DNA of 5,339 bases from Chloroflexota bacterium (GTDB taxonomy: Bacteria; Chloroflexota; Anaerolineae; Anaerolineales; Villigracilaceae), in assembly GCA_021823555.1 (NCBI GenBank), contig JAKANW010000267.1, forward strand, positions 1-5,339, in the 5' to 3' direction. The notes below the pieces were generated by a model. The model did no database searches and had not been told where the DNA came from. It saw nothing but the letters and a program-made list of their open reading frames with translations. A program made the position numbers and the translations under genes. This document shows positions 1-5,339 of the stretch, in pieces (within the stretch, counting starts at the first letter, position 1; every line of letters begins with the position of its first letter).

Positions 1-1
1 C

Positions 2-1687
2 TGGCCCATCTATCGCAATGTGATTCGCGCCACGCTTAAACGTCAAGTCATCTCGCATACCTTGATGACCATCGGCGTGATTGCCGCGCTGGCGGTCGGT
101 CAATGGGTCACCGCCGCGATCGTCGTCATCTTTATGCGCGTTGGTGATTACGTGGAAAACTTCACCACTGAGAGCGCCCGCCGCGCGGTCACGGAATTAA
201 CCGCCATCGCGCCGCAGACCGCCCGCGTCGAACGCGACAATGTCGAGGTCGAGGTGCCTGTCGCGGAGGTCCGCGTGGGCGAGGCGGTGATCGTTCGTCC
301 CGGCGAAAAAATCCCGGTGGACGGCGAAGTCATCGGCGGTCACGCCACGCTCGATCAGTCATCCATCACGGGCGAATCCATGCCCGTCGAAGTCGCCAGT
401 GGCTCGCACGTCTTCGCCGCGACGATTGCCAAACTGGGAAGCCTGCGCGTGAAGACTCTGCGCGTCGGCGCGGACACGACGTTTGGGCGCGTGGTCAAAA
501 TGGTGGAGGAGGCTGAAGCGCATCGCGCCGACGTTCAGCGGCTCGCCGATAAATTCAGCGCGTACTACCTGCCGGCGGTCGCGGCCATCGCCGCGCTGAC
601 GTTTTTGATCAGCCGCAATCCTTTATCCACTGCCGCAGTTTTGGTCGTGGCGTGTTCGTGTTCGTTTGCATTGGCTACGCCGGTTGCCATGTTGGCTTCC
701 ATCGGCGGCAGTGCGAAGCGCGGATTGTTGATCAAAGGCGGAAAATATCTGGAGACGCTGGCGCGTGCCGACGTGGTGCTGGTGGATAAAACCGGAACGC
801 TGACATTGGGTCAGCCACAGATTACAGATGTTATTCCATTGAATGGTTTGCCTGCTTCTGATATTCTCATGCTCGCCGCGTCTGCCGAACGTTACTCCGA
901 ACATCCATTGGCGGAGGCCGTGCGCGCCATGGCTCGCGCACAGGAGATCGCACTTTTAGAGCCGGAGAATTTTGAATCGATTCCGGGCATGGGCATTCGC
1001 GCAAGAATCAACGGCAATCAAGTTGCGATTGGGAATCGCCGCTTGATCCCGTCGGTAGATTCTTTGCCCCTCGCTCAAGGACTTGAGCAACAAGGAAAGA
1101 CTTTGCTGTTTCTCGCTTCCAACAATGAACTGGCGGGAATCCTCGCCGCTGCCGATACGCTTCGCCCCGAAGTTCCATCTGCCATTGCAGAATTGCGCTC
1201 ACTCGGCATCAAACACATCGAACTGCTGACGGGCGACAACGAACGCACTGCCTCCGCGCTGGCCGAAAAACTCGGCGTCGAATATCGCGCCAATTTACTG
1301 CCTGAAAATAAAATTGGAATCGTGAAGGAATATCAGGCGAAAGGTCATGTGGTTGTGATGATCGGTGACGGAGTCAACGACGCGCCCGCGCTGGCGCAAT
1401 CGGATGTCGGCATTGCGATGGGTGCGGCGGGAACGGACATCGCCATCGAAGCCGCGCACATTGCTCTCATGTGCGAAGACTGGACTTTGGTGCCGCAGGC
1501 GCTTCGCATTGCGCGTCGAACGATGGGCATCGTCAAGATGAATCTTGTTTTCACTGCCGTATACAATGTTGTTGGATTGACGCTCGCGGCATTCGGCATT
1601 TTACCGCCTGTATTTGCCGCCGCCGCGCAATCGCTGCCAGATATAGGTATCCTTTCCAACTCGGCGCGGCTGTTGCGACAGAAATAG
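2..1687 (+). CDS. Heavy-metal-translocating P-type ATPase (P1B-like), 5' end cut by window
   Basis: This is the C-terminal 561 codons of an integral-membrane metal pump that couples ATP hydrolysis to metal-ion transport. The frame stays open to the left edge, so the GTG at 20 is probably internal; residues below are counted from it. In order, the sequence shows a membrane pair (about 9-40), an actuator domain with TGES (117-120), a membrane pair carrying Cys-Ser-Cys (212-214) followed by ATP, the phosphorylated Asp256 in DKTGTLT, the His-Pro of P1B nucleotide-binding domains (295-296), TGDN (404-407), GDGVND (449-454) and a last membrane pair (about 506-545). Ending after the sixth core helix, with no extra C-terminal helices, is typical of P1B pumps. 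Two metal-site motifs are unusual: CSC replaces CPC, and the last helix reads QSLPD (537-541) where Cu pumps have a Met/Ser motif. Catalytic residues are intact. The metal cannot be assigned, and any N-terminal metal-binding domain lies outside the window. Confidence 0.95.
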   Translation, partial: WPIYRNVIRATLKRQVISHTLMTIGVIAALAVGQWVTAAIVVIFMRVGDYVENFTTESARRAVTELTAIAPQTARVERDNVEVEVPVAEVRVGEAVIVRPGEKIPVDGEVIGGHATLDQSSITGESMPVEVASGSHVFAATIAKLGSLRVKTLRVGADTTFGRVVKMVEEAEAHRADVQRLADKFSAYYLPAVAAIAALTFLISRNPLSTAAVLVVACSCSFALATPVAMLASIGGSAKRGLLIKGGKYLETLARADVVLVDKTGTLTLGQPQITDVIPLNGLPASDILMLAASAERYSEHPLAEAVRAMARAQEIALLEPENFESIPGMGIRARINGNQVAIGNRRLIPSVDSLPLAQGLEQQGKTLLFLASNNELAGILAAADTLRPEVPSAIAELRSLGIKHIELLTGDNERTASALAEKLGVEYRANLLPENKIGIVKEYQAKGHVVVMIGDGVNDAPALAQSDVGIAMGAAGTDIAIEAAHIALMCEDWTLVPQALRIARRTMGIVKMNLVFTAVYNVVGLTLAAFGILPPVFAAAAQSLPDIGILSNSARLLRQK

Positions 1688-1715
1688 ATACTCAGTACTT
1701 CACGAAGGAATACTC

Positions 1716-1733
1716 GTGGTGCCTGGGCGCCAC
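1716..1733. terminator. Possible weak hairpin between convergent ATPase genes
   Basis: The convergent gap at 1688-1791 contains a short hairpin with a 7-bp stem (one G-U pair on the plus transcript) and a CTGG loop. It could end transcription from the plus-strand ATPase, whose stop codon is 29 bases upstream, or from the opposite side. No clear T-run follows on either strand, so it is not a canonical intrinsic terminator. Nothing else convincing was found in this gap apart from a 10-base direct repeat. Confidence 0.2.
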
Positions 1734-1748
1734 GGACTTTCCCACGCT

Positions 1749-1793
1749 TCTCGCGATTTACTGATAGCGCGATGTGCGGGACCTCTCGCGATT
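1749..1793. repeat. 10-bp direct repeat TCTCGCGATT at the convergent gene ends
   Basis: TCTCGCGATT occurs at 1749-1758 and again at 1784-1793, a period of 35 bases. The second copy overlaps the stop codon of the minus-strand cation ATPase, and each copy contains the palindrome TCGCGA. It may be a small local duplication or chance. No mobile-element ends flank it. Confidence 0.35.
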
Positions 1794-4410
1794 ACGCTGG
1801 ATATCGGGATCTGTAGCGAAACGTAAATACCTTATAGACCTCCATCCAAAATGTTCCTATCACAACTGCACCGATGATCAGAAACCATTGAGAACTGCTG
1901 AGCGCCGCGGTCTTCAGTACCAGTTGAAGCGGCTTCAAATACACTGCTAGGAGGACGAATAATATGGCCGCCATCCCCCAGCCAAGCATGAGGCGGTTCG
2001 AGAAGAATCCCACTTGATAAAGCGGCTGGCGCGACGAGCGCATATTGAACGCCAGCAGCACATGGCCCAGCAGCCAGGCGGCGAAAGCAACCGTCTGGGC
2101 AATCGCCCGGCCTGTGCCGCTGTACCAGGCTAGTAAATATGCAAGCGATACCACCGCAAACAGGCCGGCAGCTGAAACAAAGATACTGGTTACCATCGAG
2201 CGATTCATGAAACGCTCCTGCGGATCGCGCGGGGGATGCTTCATAATGTCACCTTCGGCTGGTTCAGCCGTAAACGTCGCCGCGGCGGCCAGATCCATGA
2301 ACAATTCCATCAGGATGATCTGTATGGGAGCAAAGGGAACAGGAATCTTCAACAACACGGGGAGCAGGGTAATGGAGACCAACGCAACTTTGCAGGCCAG
2401 GTAATAACGAACACCCTTCCTGAGATTCTCAAACAGGACACGCCCTTCATGGATCGCGTTCGTGATCGTGGTGAAGTTGTCATCTGCCAACACGATGTCG
2501 CCGGCCTCGCGCGCGACATCACTGCCGGATGCTCCCATCGCCACACCGATGTCAGCGGCTACCAGAGCCGGAGCGTCATTGGTGCCGTCACCGGTGACGG
2601 CGATGCGTTCCCCGTGTCCTTGCAACGCGCACACGATGCGCAGTTTGTGCTCCGGCGTCGTACGGGCGTAGATGGAAACCTCCGCCGCCATTTTTTCCAA
2701 ATCTTGGTCATTGAGCCGGTCCAATTCCGGGCCGGTTAACACCTGTCTATCACCTTTCAAGCCCACCTTCTCCGCGATGGATTTTGCGGTGATGGGATGA
2801 TCCCCCGTAACCATAATTGTGCGAATGCCCGCTTCCTGACAGGCCTGAACAGCGTCACGTACTTCGAGCCGCGGCGGGTCGGCTAGTCCGGCCAATCCAA
2901 TAAAGATCAGATTTGATTCGGCTTGTTCCTGCGTGACCTGAGACGAGGCAGAAACCTTCTCGGCGAACGCGACCACGCGCAAGCCGTTCGCGGCCATTCG
3001 GCTGGCTTGTTCAAGCATCTCCTGCCGGCATTGGGAGGTGAGCGCTTGCTGGCCGTCTGAAGTTTTTTGATCGGTGCAGAGGGTCAGGATCGCTTCCGGC
3101 GCACCTTTTACCGCCACGAGAGACCCTCCATCACCTTGCAGGCGAATCACAGACATGCGTTTACGCGTATTATCGAAAGTGAATTCATTTTGCAGCGGGA
3201 ACCTCGATCGTGTTGCAGAAGGCTCCAGTCCGGCGCGTGAGGCGGCGCGTAACAGCGCCGTGTCCAGAGGGTCGCCGGAAAATTCGCCGCCGTCCAGGGA
3301 TGCATCGTTGCATAGCATACCGATCATCAAGAGGCGTTCTCGATTTCTCTCGGGAAACAGAGCGCTGACTTCCATGCGGTTCTCGGTCAGGGTGCCGGTC
3401 TTGTCGGTCGCGATGACCGTGACCGCGCCCAGCGTTTCCACGGCCTTAAGGCGGCGCACGATGGCCCGTTTCCTGGAAAGGCGGTATGCGCCCAGGCCCA
3501 TCACCATGGTGATGATAATGGGCAGTTCCTCCGGGATCGTGGCAAAGGCCAGCGACAGGCCGGTCAGCAGCATGGTTTGCAGAGGCTGGTGCGCTAGGAA
3601 GTATCCGAGAACCGGCACAATCAGGCTGAAGCCCAGGGCCAGCCAGACCATCCAGCGGCTGAGTTCATCCATCGTTTTTTGCAAGGGCGTGCGCGGCTCT
3701 TTGATCCGACGCGTCAGGCCGGCCACGCGCCCAAGTTCCGTGCGCATGCCCGTTCCCGCCACAATGGCGCTGCCGCGCCCGCGCGTCACCAGCGTCCCGG
3801 CGAAGACCATGTTGGAACGTTCAGCAAGAGGTGCGTCAACCTTGAGGGTGGCACCAGCCTCCTTTTCCGCAGGAACCGATTCGCCGGTCAAGGAGGACTC
3901 GTCCACCGCCAGACCATAAGCTTCGAGCAGGCACGCATCAGCAGGAACGCGTCTGCCGGCCTGGAGCAGGATGACATCTCCGGTCACCACCTGCTCGGCG
4001 GGAATTTCCCGGGCATGTCCATCCCGCAAGACAGAAGTGGTCGGTTCTGCCAGCTTCCTCAGAGAAGCAATGGCTTTCTTGGCGCGCTGCTCATTGACGA
4101 CTTCGACGGTATTCAGGGTCAGAATGACAACGAAGATGGTGATTGCGTCGCTCAACTCACCCCATAGGGCATACAGAACGCCTGTGCCGAGGAGCATCAG
4201 AATCAGAGGCTCGCTTAACTCTTCCAGAAATTCCTTCCAGAAGGACTCGTGCTTCTCTTCGACCAGGCTATTCGGGCCGAAGTGATGCAAGCGTTCCAGG
4301 GCCCCTTCATTCGTGAGCCCGGCGGAGGTATTTCCTCTCAATTGGGCGTTGATTTCTTCAATTTCCAGTGCGTGCCATTTTTGTTCTGTGAAGTCTGATT
4401 TGGACAGCAT
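1792..4410 (-). CDS. Cation-transporting P-type ATPase, P2-like (PEELP type)
   Basis: This is a complete 872-residue membrane pump that would use ATP to move a cation across the cytoplasmic membrane. The order is a cation-ATPase N-terminal domain (about 10-60), M1-M2 (about 66-106), an actuator domain with TGES (175-178), M3-M4 with PEELP (293-297), phosphorylated Asp336 in DKTGTLT, KGAPE (435-439) in the nucleotide-binding domain, TGD (535-537), GDGTND (607-612), then M5-M10 with a long C-terminal helical region. Length and ten-helix layout fit bacterial P2-type pumps usually annotated as Ca2+ or Mg2+ ATPases. The ATG at 4410 is chosen because AGGAGA lies 4 nt upstream and the N-terminal domain begins just after it; the frame extends 43 codons further upstream but there overlaps the preceding gene. 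Relative to SERCA, E309 and D800 are kept (E294, D706), but N768, E771 and N796 become K674, L677 and E702. Pump function is secure; ion identity is not. It is the second gene of a two-gene operon. Confidence 0.96.
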   Translation of the reverse strand: MLSKSDFTEQKWHALEIEEINAQLRGNTSAGLTNEGALERLHHFGPNSLVEEKHESFWKEFLEELSEPLILMLLGTGVLYALWGELSDAITIFVVILTLNTVEVVNEQRAKKAIASLRKLAEPTTSVLRDGHAREIPAEQVVTGDVILLQAGRRVPADACLLEAYGLAVDESSLTGESVPAEKEAGATLKVDAPLAERSNMVFAGTLVTRGRGSAIVAGTGMRTELGRVAGLTRRIKEPRTPLQKTMDELSRWMVWLALGFSLIVPVLGYFLAHQPLQTMLLTGLSLAFATIPEELPIIITMVMGLGAYRLSRKRAIVRRLKAVETLGAVTVIATDKTGTLTENRMEVSALFPERNRERLLMIGMLCNDASLDGGEFSGDPLDTALLRAASRAGLEPSATRSRFPLQNEFTFDNTRKRMSVIRLQGDGGSLVAVKGAPEAILTLCTDQKTSDGQQALTSQCRQEMLEQASRMAANGLRVVAFAEKVSASSQVTQEQAESNLIFIGLAGLADPPRLEVRDAVQACQEAGIRTIMVTGDHPITAKSIAEKVGLKGDRQVLTGPELDRLNDQDLEKMAAEVSIYARTTPEHKLRIVCALQGHGERIAVTGDGTNDAPALVAADIGVAMGASGSDVAREAGDIVLADDNFTTITNAIHEGRVLFENLRKGVRYYLACKVALVSITLLPVLLKIPVPFAPIQIILMELFMDLAAAATFTAEPAEGDIMKHPPRDPQERFMNRSMVTSIFVSAAGLFAVVSLAYLLAWYSGTGRAIAQTVAFAAWLLGHVLLAFNMRSSRQPLYQVGFFSNRLMLGWGMAAILFVLLAVYLKPLQLVLKTAALSSSQWFLIIGAVVIGTFWMEVYKVFTFRYRSRYPA

Positions 4411-4414
4411 GGTT

Positions 4415-4420
4415 TCTCCT
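4415..4420 (-). promoter_or_regulatory. Ribosome binding site of the cation ATPase
   Basis: AGGAGA on the minus strand ends 4 nt before the ATG at 4410. It lies inside the 16-nt gap after the stop codon of the upstream ChrB-N-like gene. It decides the start against the longer open frame that begins at 4539. Confidence 0.85.
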
Positions 4421-4426
4421 GAAAAA

Positions 4427-4978
4427 TCATTCGGACGAATCATCCTTGGATGTGACCTGTTCCTGGGCGTAAACGCTGTCGGCAAAGGCCGCCAGCGCCT
4501 TCCGGCAGGCCTCAAGCATCCGGGCGGCCTCCGTAGCACGTTCTCCGCCGATATGATCGCGTGCTTTGATCCTCCCTAGCCAGCCTTCCAGTTTTCGCAG
4601 CTCATCTTCGTTCTCTTCCAGTTCGGCAAACTTGAATTTCTTCTTTTTCGTTTCCTTGGCCAGTTCCTCCAAAAGACCTTCGCAGCGTTCGATCAATTCC
4701 GCGTATTCTTCATCACGTTGGTCACGGAACCGTTTCAACAGATCCCGTTCGACGGATTCAGTCAGGGCGGTAGCTGTAAAGGATTGTCCCTCTGCCCCCT
4801 GCTGTTCCAGATGACCCAAGAGCTCCTGCACAACGCGTTCTTGCTCTTTGGTGCGCGGCAGCACCCACACGCCGTTTTGCAGGCTTACAGCTCCCGCTGC
4901 CTTCATCCGCCGCCAGACCATAACGCGCAGGCTGGAGGGTGAGGCAGGGAATTGGGAAGTGAAAAGCAACCATTCCAT
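4427..4978 (-). CDS. ChrB N-terminal-domain-like protein
   Basis: This 183-residue, soluble, highly charged protein has no signal peptide or membrane segment. Residues 1-42 read like the N-terminal domain of ChrB, the protein that controls chromate-responsive chr operons: MEWLLF, then SSLRVMVWRRMKAAGAV, then LQNGVWVLP. The rest is helical and charged, with a likely coiled coil at about 72-165 and a lysine run at 111-114. Full ChrB proteins are, from memory, roughly 300 residues with a separate C-terminal domain, which is absent here. The ATG at 4978 is preferred over a TTG at 5002 because AGGAG lies 7 nt upstream and MEW matches the usual family start. The stop is 16 nt before the cation ATPase start, so the two are almost certainly cotranscribed. 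A regulatory or sensor role for that ATPase is inferred from family and position. No chromate transporter (ChrA) is visible, so chromate resistance itself is not supported. Confidence 0.8.
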   Translation of the reverse strand: MEWLLFTSQFPASPSSLRVMVWRRMKAAGAVSLQNGVWVLPRTKEQERVVQELLGHLEQQGAEGQSFTATALTESVERDLLKRFRDQRDEEYAELIERCEGLLEELAKETKKKKFKFAELEENEDELRKLEGWLGRIKARDHIGGERATEAARMLEACRKALAAFADSVYAQEQVTSKDDSSE

Positions 4979-4985
4979 AGCGCGG

Positions 4986-4990
4986 CTCCT
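4986..4990 (-). promoter_or_regulatory. Ribosome binding site of the ChrB-N-like gene
   Basis: AGGAG on the minus strand lies 7 nt before the ATG at 4978. It rules in this ATG over the TTG at 5002, which falls inside the palindromic operator and has no comparable site. Confidence 0.8.
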
Positions 4991-4994
4991 GCTT

Positions 4995-5010
4995 TGTAAC
5001 AAGTGTTACA
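4995..5010. promoter_or_regulatory. Proximal palindromic operator-like site
   Basis: TGTAACAAGTGTTACA is a 16-base element with perfect 7-base inverted arms around a 2-base centre. It sits just upstream of the ribosome binding site of the ChrB-N-like gene, near the expected transcription start. Its arms can also be read as TGTAA-N6-TTACA, the geometry of CRP/FNR-type sites, but several regulator families bind similar palindromes. The bound protein is unknown; repression at this position is inferred. Confidence 0.65.
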
Positions 5011-5045
5011 TATATTCTTATACCATAATATCACAAAGAATATAA
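5011..5045 (-). promoter_or_regulatory. Probable AT-rich promoter of the ChrB-N-like/ATPase operon
   Basis: This stretch between the two palindromes is strikingly AT-rich compared with the flanking genes. On the minus strand it offers a -10-like TATAAG at 5022-5017, with a weak -35-like TTATAT at 5045-5040 and a 17-nt spacer. That would start transcription near 5010, giving a leader of about 30 nt. Other spacings are possible, so the exact boxes are tentative. The distal palindrome would overlap the -35 box and the proximal one the start site. Confidence 0.4.
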
Positions 5046-5055
5046 CACTTGTTAC
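5042..5055. promoter_or_regulatory. Distal copy of the palindromic operator-like site
   Basis: Read on the minus strand this is GTAACAAGTGTTAT, matching the proximal site at 13 of 14 bases but in the opposite orientation. The two centres are 46 bases apart. Beyond the shared core, both copies are followed on the promoter side by a TATTC-like stretch (the proximal one after four extra bases), so the pair forms one larger imperfect inverted repeat spanning about 4996-5055. Two copies bracketing a probable promoter suggest cooperative or looping control. Confidence 0.6.
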
Positions 5056-5098
5056 GCAGCGATTCCGAATGGGCGTTTCAATCTCCATCCACTATTTC

Positions 5099-5272
5099 CT
5101 AACGCCTCGTCCCGCGCCCTACATCTGCGCGTTCCATCCGATAGACGCTTTCGTGCCGCTCTTCGAACCATCCCACCAGGTAGAGACAGCCGCAATTGTC
5201 CGTCGCGGGCATTGTGAACGTTACCCGTACCTTGTCATTCCTGCCTTCAGTGAGTTTCTGTACCGTAATCAT
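5099..5272 (-). CDS. Short isoamylase early-set/CBM48-like protein, probably truncated
   Basis: This 57-codon frame, too short for many gene callers, starts at an ATG with AAAAGG 7 nt upstream. It begins MITVQKLTEG, runs through KVRVTFTMP and CGCLYLVGWFEE, then ESVYRMER. The pattern of two beta strands and a turn recalls the first half of the small carbohydrate-binding (CBM48/isoamylase early-set) domain proteins of about 100 residues; this match is from memory. The expected second half, with its tryptophan-containing strands, is missing: the frame ends in a basic tail (VGRGTRR) and a TAG. Reading on in another frame (to about 5055) gives no convincing continuation. It is probably a C-terminally truncated gene or a pseudogene. 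It lies 12 nt downstream of the stop codon of a possible upstream gene on the same strand. Its end is 43 bases from the distal operator. Confidence 0.5.
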   Translation of the reverse strand: MITVQKLTEGRNDKVRVTFTMPATDNCGCLYLVGWFEERHESVYRMERADVGRGTRR

Positions 5273-5279
5273 GGGACTG

Positions 5280-5285
5280 CCTTTT
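5280..5285 (-). promoter_or_regulatory. Possible ribosome binding site of the CBM48-like fragment
   Basis: AAAAGG on the minus strand lies 7 nt before the ATG at 5272. Its first A is also the last base of the TGA stop of the possible upstream frame, the tight spacing seen inside operons. Confidence 0.4.
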
Positions 5286-5338
5286 CATCCATTGATCGAT
5301 TCGACGCGGCTGACAATGAATGGATGAAGTGCCACATC
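5285..5338 (-). CDS. Possible C-terminal end of an unidentified gene, cut by the right edge
   Basis: From the right edge one minus-strand frame reads DVALHPFIVSRVESING and then TGA. The composition looks like a genuine protein tail. The stop sits 12 nt before the next start, with the ribosome binding site at the stop, as expected for adjacent operon genes. Seventeen codons are too few to name a family, and an open frame of this length is not significant alone. Confidence 0.3.
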   Translation of the reverse strand, partial: DVALHPFIVSRVESING

Positions 5339-5339
5339 A

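Noticed and set aside
1471..1764. 97-codon plus-strand frame overlapping the end of the metal ATPase
   Set aside because: It mostly lies inside the ATPase gene in another frame and shows no recognisable motif.
3074..3919. Long plus-strand open frame of 281 codons
   Set aside because: It is antisense to the catalytic core of the cation ATPase, is rich in Arg, Ser and Pro, and resembles no protein. It is a shadow of the real gene.
4411..4539. A 43-codon N-terminal extension of the cation ATPase frame
   Set aside because: It overlaps the ChrB-N-like gene on the same strand, is Pro/Arg-rich with no family match, and the internal ATG at 4410 has a strong AGGAGA site.
4979..5002. TTG start giving the ChrB-N-like protein eight extra residues
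   Set aside because: The TTG lies inside the palindrome and lacks a ribosome binding site, while the ATG at 4978 has AGGAG at good spacing and begins with the family-like MEW.
4903..5088. 61-codon minus-strand frame across the control region
   Set aside because: It runs through both palindromes and the AT-rich promoter in a frame overlapping the ChrB-N-like gene, with no plausible protein character.
5284..5328. 10-bp inverted repeat TTCATCCATT / AATGGATGAA with a 25-base spacer
   Set aside because: The arms are perfect, but the spacer is long, there is no T-run, and it overlaps a possible coding tail and the following ribosome binding site. One such repeat is not far from chance in a window of this size.

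Overview
This window looks like chromosomal DNA from a free-living bacterium. The wording of the proteins (a heavy-metal P-type ATPase with a Cys-Ser-Cys motif, a ChrB-N-like protein and a PEELP-type cation ATPase) fits Chloroflexota of the Anaerolineae type. That assignment is recalled from family resemblance, not computed, and is only moderately secure. No rRNA, tRNA, CRISPR array, insertion sequence or phage gene was seen.

Layout. Positions 2-1687 (+) hold the 3' part of a heavy-metal (P1B-like) P-type ATPase cut by the left edge. Positions 1688-1791 are a short gap between convergent genes. Positions 4410-1792 (-) hold a complete 872-aa P2-like cation-transporting ATPase. Positions 4978-4427 (-) hold a 183-aa protein resembling the N-terminal domain of the chromate-resistance regulator ChrB, which lies 16 nt upstream of the ATPase and is very probably cotranscribed with it. 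Positions 4979-5098 are an AT-rich control region with two facing copies of a palindromic operator-like element. Positions 5272-5099 (-) hold a short, probably truncated isoamylase early-set/CBM48-like protein. The right edge carries what may be the last 17 codons of another minus-strand gene.

How it may work together. The most interesting unit is the minus-strand cassette of paired operators and promoter, ChrB-N-like protein, then cation ATPase. The arrangement suggests a regulated ion-homeostasis or metal-stress operon in which the small protein, or an unlinked regulator, acts at the paired palindromes. The ATPase has the full catalytic machinery of a P-type pump. Its transmembrane ion site is not that of a standard Ca2+ pump: a Lys replaces the M5 Asn, a Leu replaces the M5 Glu and a Glu replaces the M6 Asn. 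Its substrate should therefore not be assumed to be calcium. The plus-strand ATPase belongs to a different subfamily, converges on this operon, and also has an atypical metal-site motif (Cys-Ser-Cys instead of Cys-Pro-Cys).
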